Program-made: the position numbers and the translations under genes
Shown here: positions 42,248 through 50,581 of the stretch, piece by piece
Layout: the number at the start of each line of letters is the position of its first letter
Numbering within the stretch: position 1 is the first letter of the stretch
From: Bog-950 sp035299425
Lineage (GTDB): Bacteria; Bacteroidota; Bacteroidia; Chitinophagales; LD1
Reading direction: 5' to 3'
Length of the DNA: 64,000 nt
Assembly (NCBI GenBank): GCA_035299425.1
Contig: DATGWP010000067.1
Span: 53,810 to 117,809 of the forward strand
Notes under the pieces: model-generated
What the model was told of the DNA's origin: nothing
The model's database searches: none
Seen by the model: the letters and a program-made list of their open reading frames with translations, nothing else

Positions 42248-43423
42248 ATGAAAAAAAGCTTTACAACCTTTATGCTCGCCTGCACAGCGCTTTGTGCTTT
42301 TTGCCAGATTACACTTACCGAAAACAACATGCCGGTACCCGGTACAGTGCCACTGCAAAACGTAAGCAGCCAGGTAACTACAGCGCCGGCTATTGGAAAT
42401 GACCTTCTGTGGGACTACAGCACTATTAGCGGACAGGCAAACACTAACCCTTTCCAGGCAGTAAACAACGATATTAATTTTCCTTCAGCACAGTTTATGT
42501 TAGATCAGTATTTTAAAAACCTGACCCCGGCGCTTGGGTATTACTACAACCAATACTATCAAATTACTTCTACCGGTGCTTATGTGGTGGGTATACACGT
42601 ACCTGCACAAAGTTTTGGCTTGGGTGCTTTGACCGGCAACACCGCCGATACTCTATATATACTGGAGAATGTAATTTATTACCCTGCCTCGCAGTGGGTG
42701 ATTCTGTCGTTTCCGGCTACCGCGGGCAGTAGCTGGCAGAGCAATCAGCGCCATGTGGTAAATATGGAGCTAACCGTCAACGCGGCCGGACTTAACAAAG
42801 CATCGTTACAACAGGCGTTTTACTTTAACCGCAAAGACACAATAGCGGGCTGGGGAACGCTTACACTACCCGCACAGAACGGTTTTAATAATAATGTGCC
42901 TGTTCTGCAGGATAAAATGCAACAATATTTTGTGGATAGCTTTTACCTGAATGGTTCGCCTGCACCACCGCAACTTACCACTACGTTTGGAATTACCCAG
43001 GGGCAAACCACCGGGCTGGCTAACCGCATGGTATTTTATCGCGAAGGTTCTTTTAACTACCAGATGATTATAAACTTTACCGATGAAACACTTACCACAC
43101 CAAACCTGGCTTACATAAGTACCCAACTGCCTGTAATAAGCGGAATAGAAGACAACAAAAACTATACTATGCCAGCTGTAACGTTCCCTAACCCGGTTAG
43201 CGGAAACCATTTTACCATACAAATGCCGGAAGAAACAAAAGCGGCTACGGTATCTATCCGCGACCTTACCGGGCGATTGGTAGAAACGGTAACACCAGCT
43301 ACCAACGGCAACGCACTTAGTGTTGCACTCACCAATACCCTTGCCACCGGCTTATATACCTACACAGTAAACGATATTACCGGAAAGCTGCTTGCACAGG
43401 GCAAGCTTACCGCAGCCCAATAG
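42248..43423 (+). CDS. T9SS type A sorting domain-containing secreted protein, function unknown
   Basis: 391 residues from ATG 42248 (MKKSFTTFMLACTALCAFCQI, signal peptide). The body (TENNMPVPGTVPLQNVSSQVTTAPAIGNDLLWDYSTISG ... PASQWVILSFPATAGSSWQSNQRH) is beta-rich and found widely as an uncharacterised secreted domain in this phylum. The sorting domain is TFPNPVSGNHFTIQMPEETKAATVSIRDLTGRLVETVTPATNG ... LATGLYTYTVNDITGKLLAQGKLTAAQ. Divergent from the TPR-LuxR regulator with a 188-bp gap. Confidence 0.86.
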   Translation: MKKSFTTFMLACTALCAFCQITLTENNMPVPGTVPLQNVSSQVTTAPAIGNDLLWDYSTISGQANTNPFQAVNNDINFPSAQFMLDQYFKNLTPALGYYYNQYYQITSTGAYVVGIHVPAQSFGLGALTGNTADTLYILENVIYYPASQWVILSFPATAGSSWQSNQRHVVNMELTVNAAGLNKASLQQAFYFNRKDTIAGWGTLTLPAQNGFNNNVPVLQDKMQQYFVDSFYLNGSPAPPQLTTTFGITQGQTTGLANRMVFYREGSFNYQMIINFTDETLTTPNLAYISTQLPVISGIEDNKNYTMPAVTFPNPVSGNHFTIQMPEETKAATVSIRDLTGRLVETVTPATNGNALSVALTNTLATGLYTYTVNDITGKLLAQGKLTAAQ

Positions 43424-43443
43424 TGTTTTGTTTTGATTTGAGC

Positions 43444-43477
43444 GCAGGCGTTGCGAGAGCAGCGCCTGCTTATTTTT
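43444..43477 (+). terminator. Intrinsic terminator of the T9SS gene
   Basis: GCAGGCGTTGC (43444-43454) pairs with GCAGCGCCTGC (43459-43469), one G-U pair, GAGA loop, followed by TTATTTTT. It lies 20 bp past the stop codon. Confidence 0.85.
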
Positions 43478-43536
43478 GGGGAGTCTACCCTAAAAAAGTA
43501 GCCCTGAAAGTCACCGCGAAAAAAATTGGGCGGATA

Positions 43537-43567
43537 TTGGCAGAATTTAGAAGAAAAATTACATTTG
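43537..43567 (+). promoter_or_regulatory. Probable promoter of tRNA-Asn
   Basis: TTG (43537-43539) and TACATTTG (43560-43567) are spaced by 20 bp, matching the Bacteroidota -33/-7 promoter. Transcription would start about 43574, giving a leader of about 100 nt before the tRNA. Confidence 0.6.
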
Positions 43568-43677
43568 CCGTCCCTAAAGCAAGGATGCAACACCAACAAC
43601 AGGTGTTTTGGCCGGCAAATAGGAGCATAGAGGATGTTTTCGGGCAGTTTGCCTTAAAACAAAAGGCTGGAAAACAT

Positions 43678-43751
43678 TCCTCGATAGCTCAGTTGGTTAG
43701 AGCACAAGACTGTTAATCTTGGGGTCCCTGGTTCGAGCCCAGGTCGGGGAG
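43678..43751 (+). tRNA. tRNA-Asn (anticodon GTT)
   Basis: A complete cloverleaf can be folded: acceptor TCCTCGA/TCGGGGA with one G-U pair, D-arm GCTC/GAGC, anticodon stem CAAGA/TCTTG with loop CTGTTAA (anticodon GTT), T-arm CCTGG-TTCGAGC-CCAGG, discriminator G. CCA is not encoded. A partial, decayed copy of its 3' half follows at 43790-43842. Confidence 0.96.
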
Positions 43752-43788
43752 CAAAGCCGGATACGAAAGTATTCGGCTTTGTCATTTT
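43752..43788 (+). terminator. Intrinsic terminator of tRNA-Asn
   Basis: CAAAGCCGGATAC (43752-43764) pairs with GTATTCGGCTTTG (43769-43781), one G-U pair, GAAA tetraloop, followed by TCATTTT. It begins immediately after the discriminator base. Confidence 0.85.
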
Positions 43789-43789
43789 A

Positions 43790-43842
43790 GGCTGTTAATC
43801 CTGGCCCCGATAGCTATCGGGGCTGGTTCGAGAGAAATCCCA
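43790..43842 (+). pseudogene. tRNA-Asn 3'-half relic interrupted by a 20-bp palindrome
   Basis: GGCTGTTAATCCTGG (43790-43804) matches the tRNA segment GACTGTTAATCTTGG at 13 of 15 positions, and CTGGTTCGAG (43823-43832) matches the T-arm exactly. Between them, 43804-43823 is a perfect palindrome centred on GATAGCTATC in place of the variable loop. The 5' half and acceptor are missing, so it cannot be functional. Confidence 0.7.
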
Positions 43843-43891
43843 AGTATCATTTTAGGCACTATTAGTATTTAGCTTTACATTAGCTAAAACC

Positions 43892-44359
43892 ATGAAAGTA
43901 TTGCTGATACTGACATTACTACTTCCATTATCGTTAGTAGCGCAGGTAAACAGCCCGGCCCCCGCTACAGGTGTAGCAAAAATTTATACCCAGGCTATTG
44001 CCGATTTTATTAAAGCAGCAAACGCCAGAAACAAAACCAACTTCGATACTTTATTTTTGGGTAAACGGGCGAACGGACAACCTGATGACTTTCCGGATAT
44101 TCAACTACCGGCTACTATAGAGGGAACAAAGATAATACTGATAGCGCCCGATGCCGGTGCCAAATTGCAGCGGGAGCGAAAGCAGCGCACCTATATTAAC
44201 CTGATTGGTTGGGTTGAGGACACAAAAGCAGAGTTCATCTTTGTCGTTTTCTCAAATGGCTTTAGCCACCAATACGATTACCATATCCATTATACATATA
44301 GCGCAAAACAAAAGCGATTTGAATTAAGCGATATGCAATTTAAAGGGCCGTTTGACTAG
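43892..44359 (+). CDS. Small secreted protein, function unknown
   Basis: 155 residues with signal peptide MKVLLILTLLLPLSLVAQ. The mature part is soluble, with GKRANGQPDDFPDIQLPATIEGTKIILIAPDAGAKLQRERKQRTYINLIGWVEDTKAEFIFVVFSNGFSHQYDYHIHYTYSAKQKRFELSDMQFKGPFD. The C-terminal strand pattern (VVFSNGFSHQYDYHIHY) suggests a small alpha+beta fold. Family not recognised. Confidence 0.7.
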   Translation: MKVLLILTLLLPLSLVAQVNSPAPATGVAKIYTQAIADFIKAANARNKTNFDTLFLGKRANGQPDDFPDIQLPATIEGTKIILIAPDAGAKLQRERKQRTYINLIGWVEDTKAEFIFVVFSNGFSHQYDYHIHYTYSAKQKRFELSDMQFKGPFD

Positions 44360-44381
44360 TGATAAACGTGGCAATATGCTA

Positions 44382-44642
44382 CTAATGGTAACTAATCCTG
44401 CCCCCACCGTTACTGCTATTCCATATTCCATTTTTGTACTCCATTAAAGCCTTTTCACGCTTTGCTTTTTTCTCTTCAGCAGTTAACGCTCTTTTAGACT
44501 GTTCGGTAGCACTATCTTTTTGGTCTGTAGCTTTTACTGTAGTTGTTGCTTTGCTGTTTTTCTTCTCGGTTGGGTTACCAGCAGGTACAGCCATGCTAAA
44601 CAGGGTTGTGGCCATTAACAGGGAAGTAAGTATCTTTTTCAT
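44382..44642 (-). CDS. Small secreted lysine-rich protein
   Basis: 86 residues with signal peptide MKKILTSLLMATTLFSMAVPAG. The mature part is highly charged, low-complexity (KKNSKATTTVKATDQKDSATEQSKRALTAEEKKAKREKALMEYKNGIWNSSNGGGRISYH). No family is recognised. It converges on the 43892-44359 gene with a 22-bp gap. Confidence 0.62.
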   Translation of the reverse strand: MKKILTSLLMATTLFSMAVPAGNPTEKKNSKATTTVKATDQKDSATEQSKRALTAEEKKAKREKALMEYKNGIWNSSNGGGRISYH

Positions 44643-44804
44643 CGCTCAAAATTTTGGTTAACAAAATGCTCTAGACCATAAGCATTGAAATTTTTGTGCC
44701 AAACATACACTACAGGTATAGCGCGACTGAACGCTAAACAACAATGAGGAAATAAAGCCCTACGTGGAGGGAGGGGTTTAACATAAAACGCCCCACCGAT
44801 GCAA

Positions 44805-44834
44805 TTTGCCAATAGGTGCAATTACTTACTTTTA
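44805..44834 (+). promoter_or_regulatory. Candidate promoter of the VOC gene
   Basis: TTTG (44805-44808) and TACTTTTA (44827-44834, one mismatch to TAnnTTTG) are 18 bp apart, and the start codon is at 44857. Confidence 0.4.
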
Positions 44835-44856
44835 TTCTACACAAAAACACACAACC

Positions 44857-45252
44857 ATGACCCCCAAAAAAATATGGAGCAACCTGGCGGTAAGCGACTT
44901 GGCCCGCACTACAAGATTTTATACCGCTTTGGGCTTTAAACCAACGGGCAGTAATAATGAGTTGACCGGTTTTCAGTTTGGCGAGAGTGGTTTTGTAATC
45001 AACTTCCTTATGAAAGAGGTGCTCGAAAAAAATACAAACAGCCAGATAGCCGACGCCCACACGGCCAACGAAGTTGTATTTTCTCTTTCGGCCCAAAGCA
45101 CAGCCGAGGCCGACCAATGGGCAAAGGAAATTGAGGCAGCAGGCGGCAAGCTTGTATCGCAACCCCGTGAGTTTGGCAAAGGCTATTATGGCTTCGATTT
45201 TGCCGACCCGGATGGGCATCGGTTTAATGTGTTTTTTATGGAAGGGATGTAA
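44857..45252 (+). CDS. VOC-superfamily (glyoxalase/bleomycin-resistance-like) protein
   Basis: 131 residues from ATG 44857 (MTPKKIWSNLAVSDLARTTRFYTALGFKP); an upstream in-frame ATG (44806) overlaps the predicted -33 box. The two beta-alpha-beta-beta-beta halves are evident: NLAVSDLARTTRFYTALGFKPTG ... FVINFLM, and VVFSLSAQSTAEADQWAKEIEAAGGKLVSQPREFGKGYYGFDFADPDGHRFNVFFME. It resembles the extradiol-dioxygenase-like, glyoxalase-related small proteins. Metal use and substrate are unknown. Confidence 0.9.
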   Translation: MTPKKIWSNLAVSDLARTTRFYTALGFKPTGSNNELTGFQFGESGFVINFLMKEVLEKNTNSQIADAHTANEVVFSLSAQSTAEADQWAKEIEAAGGKLVSQPREFGKGYYGFDFADPDGHRFNVFFMEGM

Positions 45253-45292
45253 GAGCCAAGTAATCGACTTAAGCTTGAGAGCCACACACCCC

Positions 45293-45331
45293 GTCCGGTG
45301 CAGAGCCACCGGACACCCCTCTTAAGAGGGG
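45293..45331. repeat. Modular intergenic palindrome pair
   Basis: GTCCGGTG (45293-45300) / CACCGGAC (45307-45314) is a perfect 8-bp inverted repeat, and CCCCTCTTAAGAGGGG (45316-45331) is a perfect 16-bp palindrome right after it. The GAGCCAC link is shared with the element at 14313-14371. Confidence 0.55.
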
Positions 45332-45442
45332 AAAACACAAACAGCCCCGGCCTAACTCTTCCTTTAAGTCAATAATATTGGATGTAAGAATATGTATGCG
45401 CCAGGGCTACAGTGTTTTACAAAAACTAAATACATTTAAGCT

Positions 45443-45793
45443 ATGGCATATAACGAAGACCTGGCCAACCGCATACGCGAAGCACTGGCCGACCATCCGC
45501 AGGTAATTGAAAAGCAAATGATGGGTGGTTTGGTTTATATGGTAAACGGTAAAATGTGTGTGGGCATTATTAAAGATGATATGATGTGCCGCATAGACCC
45601 TGCGCTGGAACCCACCGTGCTTGAAAAAACCGGTTGCCGACAAATGGATTTTACCGGCAGGCCTATGAAAGGTTATGTGCTGGTAGATGACACAGGTATG
45701 AAAACCAACAAAGATTTTAATTACTGGATAGGCCTCTGCCTCGATTTTAATCCGCAGGCCAAAGCGAGCAAGAAAAAAACGGGCAGTAATTAA
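45443..45793 (+). CDS. TfoX N-terminal domain-family protein
   Basis: 116 residues. The TfoX/Sxy N-domain signature is clear: LANRIREALADHPQVIEKQMMGGLVYMVNGKMCVGIIKDDMMCRIDPALEPTVLE ... MDFTGRPMKGYVLVDDTGMKTNKDFNYWIGLCLDF. In gammaproteobacteria TfoX activates competence, but stand-alone N-domains occur widely with no known role, so competence should not be assumed. It is 190 bp downstream of the VOC gene. Confidence 0.9.
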   Translation: MAYNEDLANRIREALADHPQVIEKQMMGGLVYMVNGKMCVGIIKDDMMCRIDPALEPTVLEKTGCRQMDFTGRPMKGYVLVDDTGMKTNKDFNYWIGLCLDFNPQAKASKKKTGSN

Positions 45794-45847
45794 AGCCCAA
45801 AGCTAATAGACGAGGCTTTTATCCCGCAAAAAATTCCTGATAGAAAA

Positions 45848-46492
45848 TTAGTGGTAAGTAAGCTTAACCGGAGTAGAATAGTTACCACTAACCGGCAAAA
45901 ATGAGTTATCGGCATTATAAAAGCGGCAGCAAAAGCGGCCACTAACCCGGCAAAAACTATCTATTCCTACAACAAAAATGGGGCTTCGCTCTTCAATTGT
46001 AAACACGTTTCCGGTATTATCGCCATCATCTGTCCTCCATTCATCGTCTGCTACTCCCGTTTTGTTGTATTGCATGCGCATTGCTATACCACCATAACCG
46101 CTATTAGGGGCATAAATATATCCATTGCCAGGTAAAAGCATTTGGTACCGGTCGGCGGTATTAATCTCCGGCACGTTAAACATTTTCTTAAACCAAAACT
46201 GGCCCAGCCTCAATTTGCTGGTAGACGTAACCTGCCATGAACACGCAAGTGCCATACTATAGGTTGTATCTGTATGTGTGGCAAACATTCCGTTTCCATA
46301 TGTAGCACGTGTGTAGGTTATATCTTCTATAGCCAACTGAATACTATCAGTTAGTATTGCCGATGTGGTAAATACAGGGTGTGTACATACCAAAGGTTGC
46401 TGTTGTGTTTGCCCGTTATCTTCTTTTTCACAGCTTACTAGCGTAAATAAAAAGGTTCCCACGCATAAAAGAATAAATGCTTTAGCTTTCAT
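45848..46492 (-). CDS. Lipoprotein, function unknown
   Basis: 214 residues from ATG 46492 (MKAKAFILLCVGTFLFTLVSCEKEDN), with lipobox LVSC. The mature part is Thr/Tyr-rich with many short beta-like segments (TYSMALACSWQVTSTSKLRLGQFWFKKMFNVPEINTADRYQMLLPGNGYIYAPNSGYGGIAMRMQYNKTGVADDEWRTDDGDNTGNVFTIEE) and several Cys (VSGRFCCRFYN). I recognise no family. Divergent from the DUF3788 gene. Confidence 0.7.
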   Translation of the reverse strand: MKAKAFILLCVGTFLFTLVSCEKEDNGQTQQQPLVCTHPVFTTSAILTDSIQLAIEDITYTRATYGNGMFATHTDTTYSMALACSWQVTSTSKLRLGQFWFKKMFNVPEINTADRYQMLLPGNGYIYAPNSGYGGIAMRMQYNKTGVADDEWRTDDGDNTGNVFTIEERSPIFVVGIDSFCRVSGRFCCRFYNADNSFLPVSGNYSTPVKLTYH

Positions 46493-46597
46493 ATATACAA
46501 ACATACAACAACAACTAAATATTTGCCTTAGTTTTCAAACAAATATCCTCTGTATGCCAACCCTTTGGCTTTGTTGTTTTACTATTGCCTAACAATA

Positions 46598-47014
46598 ATG
46601 AAAAGCATATTTGCAGATAGAAAAAGCGAACCTACCCAAACAGACCTGAAAAATGCGTTGGGCAACACGTTCGAATATTGGACACAACTCGCAAACTATA
46701 CCCATAAATCATTTACAGCCGCTAAAAGCGAATGGTATTTTTCGGGCGAAAAATATGGATGGAGTTTCCGTATTAGCGACCATAAGCGCGTGCTAATTTA
46801 TCTGCTACCGCGCGACAAATTTTTTAAGGTTGCCTTCGTGTTCGGTAAGAAAGCAACGGATGAAATTATGAGCAGCAAAATTGCAGACAGCATTAAAACT
46901 GAACTAAGGGCAGCGAAAGCATTTGCCGAAGGGCGAGGTATAAGGCTTGATGTTAAAAACAAGTTGATGCTTGACGATATTCAAAAGCTTATAGCCATTA
47001 AGCTTGCAAACTAA
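46598..47014 (+). CDS. DUF3788 family protein
   Basis: 138 residues from ATG 46598 (MKSIFADRKSEPTQTDLKNALG). The family pattern is the sequence WTQLANYTHKSFTAAKSEWYFSGEKYGWSFRISDHKRVLIYLLPRDKFFKVAFVFGKKATDEIMSS. Role unknown; cytoplasmic. Confidence 0.85.
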   Translation: MKSIFADRKSEPTQTDLKNALGNTFEYWTQLANYTHKSFTAAKSEWYFSGEKYGWSFRISDHKRVLIYLLPRDKFFKVAFVFGKKATDEIMSSKIADSIKTELRAAKAFAEGRGIRLDVKNKLMLDDIQKLIAIKLAN

Positions 47015-47073
47015 CAGGTGCCGAAAGAACAAAGCCATCACAACAAAGCAGATTACCAACTACATTACGTTAA

Positions 47074-48342
47074 TCATCCCTCAAACAAATACCCGCTATA
47101 GGCCAACCCCTTGGCTACGCTTATAAAGTTATCGCCGCTATCTAGTTTGCTGTGGGGGAACTTACGCCTGAATAAATCCTGTATGGCTTTTACTAATGAA
47201 GTACCTCCTGTAAGAAACAGCGTATCTACAGTAGCGGGGTGTATGTTTTTTTCTACCAGGAATTTATCAAGGTAGGTTTCAATTTTAGCTATATCGGTTT
47301 TTATTACTCCGTTGTACTCGCCCAGGTTAATGGTTTCGTCAATCTCTATTCCCATTTTAGAGAAGGCGAAAGGGGCTTTGTCTTGCGACGAAAGGTCAAT
47401 TTTGGTTTGCTCTACTTTTTCAAACAGCTGGTAGCCGAGGTTATGCTCAACCAGGGTCATCAGGTTTTTTAGTTTGTAGTTGTTACCGGTAGCTACGTAG
47501 TGCCCGCTTATTTCACGCTTCACTTTCCAGGTATTAAAAAAGTTCATCTTCTCCCACGAGCAGATATTGGTGTAAATAGAAAGTGGCAGATCTAAAAACT
47601 TGCCGGGCATAGACTGATACTTTAATCCTCGCCCGAAATGCGGTGTACCCTTTTCGTACATAAACGATGAATCGAAACTATCGCCGCCCACATATATACC
47701 ACCGGTGGCATAAATATCTTTCCGGCGGTCGGCGCTTTTCTTTGCATTGGGGTCCAGCTCTATAAAAGTAAAGTCGGTAGTACCGCCACCTAAGTCGGCC
47801 ACCAGCACGCGCTCTTTTTGCTGAATGGTTTTTTCGTAGGTGTAAGCAGCAGCAATAGGTTCGTACTGGAACCGCACATCGGTAAAGCCGGCCTGCTCTA
47901 CAGCTTTTAGCAAGCGCTTTTGTGCCAGTGCATCTTTACCGGTATCGTCATCATCGAAAAATACCGGGCGGCCTATTACAGCTTTGGTGCAGTTGTAGCC
48001 TATCAGGGTATCGGCTTTTTCTTTTAGTGCTTTTAAAATCAAGGTTACCAAATCGGGCGCTGTCATGCGTTCGCTATACACCTTGGTTTCGGTAAAGCTT
48101 TCGCGCGGCAGCACGCGCTTTATCGATTTCATAAACCGGCCCTGCATACCTTCGTTTATGTATTCGGTAACTGCCTGCTTGCCTACATAGTACTTTAAAG
48201 GCTGGTGGGGCTCCTGCGCATTGGGGAAGTACAACAGTGAAGGAATAGTGATGGTATCTATTATCCGGTTCTGCTCTACATCTAATATAGACACCGCCGA
48301 ATTGGACGTGCCGAAATCTATGCCGTAAAGGTATTTTTCCAT
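47074..48342 (-). CDS. Hsp70-family ATPase without substrate-binding domain (YegD-like)
   Basis: 422 residues from ATG 48342 (MEKYLYGIDFGTSNSAVSILD); the frame runs on upstream without homology. Actin-like ATPase motifs: phosphate 1 GIDFGTSNSAV (8-18), connect 1/phosphate 2 RVLVADLGGGTTDFTF, adenosine motif LFLTGGTSLVKAIQDLFRRKFP. The protein stops after the nucleotide-binding domain, as in YegD-like members, so it has no classical peptide-binding part. Partners unknown; no DnaJ or GrpE gene is adjacent. Confidence 0.92.
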   Translation of the reverse strand: MEKYLYGIDFGTSNSAVSILDVEQNRIIDTITIPSLLYFPNAQEPHQPLKYYVGKQAVTEYINEGMQGRFMKSIKRVLPRESFTETKVYSERMTAPDLVTLILKALKEKADTLIGYNCTKAVIGRPVFFDDDDTGKDALAQKRLLKAVEQAGFTDVRFQYEPIAAAYTYEKTIQQKERVLVADLGGGTTDFTFIELDPNAKKSADRRKDIYATGGIYVGGDSFDSSFMYEKGTPHFGRGLKYQSMPGKFLDLPLSIYTNICSWEKMNFFNTWKVKREISGHYVATGNNYKLKNLMTLVEHNLGYQLFEKVEQTKIDLSSQDKAPFAFSKMGIEIDETINLGEYNGVIKTDIAKIETYLDKFLVEKNIHPATVDTLFLTGGTSLVKAIQDLFRRKFPHSKLDSGDNFISVAKGLAYSGYLFEG

Positions 48343-48532
48343 GGCTATCAAAAGTTTTCTGATTGTACTGAATCTTCGTTTCAGGGACAATCATGCATTT
48401 GATATGCTGAATGTTCTTTTGGGTGCTTGCCTGGAAACGTACGAGTAATAAATCCCTAAACTGGGAGCGCAAATATAATTCTTATCTTAAAATTATATGG
48501 CTGGGGTACCGGAGTATTTGTTATAAGGTCAA

Positions 48533-49141
48533 TTATTCTACCGAGTAACTGGTAATTTCAGTGTTATAGCCACCCACCCCAGGATATACCGACTTAATTA
48601 AACCAACTCCCTTTGCATGAAAAAGTGTTTCGAAAACAGTACCATTTTCGCGCCTTAGGCGCGTTGCGCACACGTTAGTAAAAGTATGGCCGCCAACAGT
48701 ATATGTTCCATTTGTTTCTACTACCTCACAAATCATATTGCCATAGGTTTCGTCCAGTGTCGCTATCCAGCTATCGCCTACCTTTGCATTATCTTTAAAA
48801 AACAAAAAATCGCGGTTCACAAAACCCTGCGTCTGTTCTAATATATTTCCTACTAGGGTATAATAGTTACCACCCGATATACGCACAAAAGTCTGGCTCT
48901 CATACCCTGACCACCGCTGCATAACAATGCGGTAATTAATACCATTAATAAGTGTATCTTTTGTAGTAACAGAGTCAGACGCTATTTCTACATTACCGTT
49001 GATGGTATTTGTGGCCTGGTAATAATGCACAGTTCCAGCTGTTATAGGGTAATACGTTTGCGAATCGGGGTTATTATCTTCTTTTTTACACCCTGTAACA
49101 AATGTTGCTGCAACTGTAAGCGCAAGAAAAAAATTTTTCAT
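48533..49141 (-). CDS. Lipoprotein, function unknown
   Basis: 202 residues. MKNFFLALTVAATFVTGCKKEDNNPDS has lipobox VTGC. The rest is mostly predicted beta structure (YYPITAGTVHYYQATNTINGNVEIASDSVTTKDTLINGINYRIVMQRW ... GNMICEVVETNGTYTVGGHTFTNVCATRLRRENGTVFETLFHAKGVGLIKSVYPGVGGYNTEITSYSVE), similar in style to lipocalin-like surface lipoproteins but not assigned. Confidence 0.72.
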   Translation of the reverse strand: MKNFFLALTVAATFVTGCKKEDNNPDSQTYYPITAGTVHYYQATNTINGNVEIASDSVTTKDTLINGINYRIVMQRWSGYESQTFVRISGGNYYTLVGNILEQTQGFVNRDFLFFKDNAKVGDSWIATLDETYGNMICEVVETNGTYTVGGHTFTNVCATRLRRENGTVFETLFHAKGVGLIKSVYPGVGGYNTEITSYSVE

Positions 49142-49205
49142 ATCGATATTTTTCGTAGTGTAAATATAATTTTATCCTCATAAATAAAATACCGCCCATC
49201 TTAAT

Positions 49206-49595
49206 ATGTTCACCATAGCCCAAATTAAAGACGCGCACAGCCAGGTAAAAAGCGGTGCCGATTTCCCCGGATACATTCGCGCCATAAAACAACTGGGCGT
49301 AACCGGTTACCAAACATTTGTAACCGATGGCCATACGGATTATACCGGTGGCGATAACTATCAGATATCATCGGATGCGAAATATTCTGCACTGGAAATA
49401 GCACCCGTTAGCGATAAAGCAGAGTTTGAAACATACCTGCGCGCCCATCAGCAAGGCCAAAGCGATTACCTAACCTTCTGCCAGCAATCGGCCGATACCG
49501 GTGTAGAAAAATGGGTGGTTGACCTCGCCGCCATGACCTGTACCTATTACGACCTGGCTGGTAACGTAATGCTGGAAGAAAAGATACCAGGATAA
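49206..49595 (+). CDS. DUF1398 (YbcV-like) protein
   Basis: 129 residues. The DUF1398 pattern is MFTIAQIKDAHSQVKSGADFPGYIRAIKQLGVTGYQTFVTDGHTDYTGGDNYQI ... LRAHQQGQSDYLTFCQQSADTGVEKWVVDLAAMTCTYYDLAGNVMLEEKIP. No function is known. Its stop codon lies in the left arm of a strong terminator. Confidence 0.9.
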   Translation: MFTIAQIKDAHSQVKSGADFPGYIRAIKQLGVTGYQTFVTDGHTDYTGGDNYQISSDAKYSALEIAPVSDKAEFETYLRAHQQGQSDYLTFCQQSADTGVEKWVVDLAAMTCTYYDLAGNVMLEEKIPG

Positions 49596-49634
49596 AACAG
49601 CAAAGCCGCCTTTATAGGCGGCTTTGCTGTTTTA
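49593..49634. terminator. Bidirectional intrinsic terminator
   Basis: Perfect 18-bp stem (arms 49593-49610 and 49617-49634, core CAGCAAAGCCGCC), loop TTTATA, A/T-rich outer ends. The DUF1398 stop codon TAA forms its first three bases; the convergent SUMF1 gene ends at 49649. Confidence 0.92.
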
Positions 49635-49648
49635 TGTTTGTAGAACCA

Positions 49649-50473
49649 TTAGTCTCTGGCTAACCTGAAGCCTACATCATCATCTTTAGAATCGGGTGGA
49701 TATAAATCGCGGTTAGCTACGCGCGTATCTTTAAGCGGGCCCCACCAGCTACCACCCCGTAGCGAACGGCTGGTGCCACTTGCCGGTCCTTTAGGGTTGT
49801 TACTAGGGCCATTGCTATAGTACTTCTCATCAAACCAATCGCTGCACCATTGCCATACGTTGCCGCTCATATCATACAGACCCAGCTCGTTAGGCTGTTT
49901 TTGCCCTACCGGATGCGACTCATGTGATATAAGTGTATCGTACCAGGCTACTTCCATAGCATTATTGCTGCCGGCATATTTATAGCCATGGCTTTTGTTG
50001 CCGCCTTTGGCAGCATATTCCCATTCGGCCTCGGTAGGCAGGCGGTAGTTTTTTTCGGTTAGCTGATTTAGCTTGTTTACAAACATCTGCGCATCGAACC
50101 AGCTGATATTTACCACCGGGCACTCTGCACAATTTTTGTTAGATGGCGCGGTGCCCATAATGGCTTTCCACTCGCGCTGCGTTACCGTATACTTGTTCAT
50201 GTAAAAAGTATTGATGGTAATGGTGCGGCGTGGTTTTTCCCAGTAGTAGCATTCGGTATCCTGAGGGTTTACACAGCCCATGGTAAAAGTGCCCCCTTCT
50301 ATCGGCACCATCTTCGATTCTATTTCCTGAAGCAGGGCTTTTAGTTTAGGGTCGGTAGCCTTTTCGCCCTTCTTGGGGCCGCCCTTGGCTGAATGGCCAT
50401 GGCCTTGTGGGACTTGTGCAAACAGCTGTATGGTAAAAAACAACAATGTGAAAGGCAGAAAAATTCTTTTCAT
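49649..50473 (-). CDS. Secreted SUMF1 (formylglycine-generating-enzyme-like) domain protein
   Basis: 274 residues with signal peptide MKRIFLPFTLLFFTIQLFAQ. One SUMF1 domain: MVPIEGGTFTMGCVNPQDTECYYWEKPRRTITINTFYMNKYTVTQREWKAIMG ... NYRLPTEAEWEYAAKGG ... NELGLYDMSGNVWQWCSDWFD ... SRSLRGGSWW ... DVGFRLARD. The active-site Cys pair of true FGE is not evident in the expected GGSxxC..xYC context, so enzymatic FGly formation is unlikely; it is probably a binding/structural member as in GldK-like or C-type-lectin-fold proteins. Confidence 0.88.
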   Translation of the reverse strand: MKRIFLPFTLLFFTIQLFAQVPQGHGHSAKGGPKKGEKATDPKLKALLQEIESKMVPIEGGTFTMGCVNPQDTECYYWEKPRRTITINTFYMNKYTVTQREWKAIMGTAPSNKNCAECPVVNISWFDAQMFVNKLNQLTEKNYRLPTEAEWEYAAKGGNKSHGYKYAGSNNAMEVAWYDTLISHESHPVGQKQPNELGLYDMSGNVWQWCSDWFDEKYYSNGPSNNPKGPASGTSRSLRGGSWWGPLKDTRVANRDLYPPDSKDDDVGFRLARD

Positions 50474-50581
50474 TTTTTTTTGAGCGGGTTAAGTTTTCTT
50501 TTTCAATTCTCGGTTGCTACAAATGTAAGTACACTTTATACGTGCAAGTATCTACGTAGTTAACATGACAAATGTTAACGT

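Noticed and set aside
45443..45793. TfoX-domain protein as evidence for natural competence
   Set aside because: Only the N-terminal domain is present and no competence genes are adjacent; the family is widespread outside competent species.
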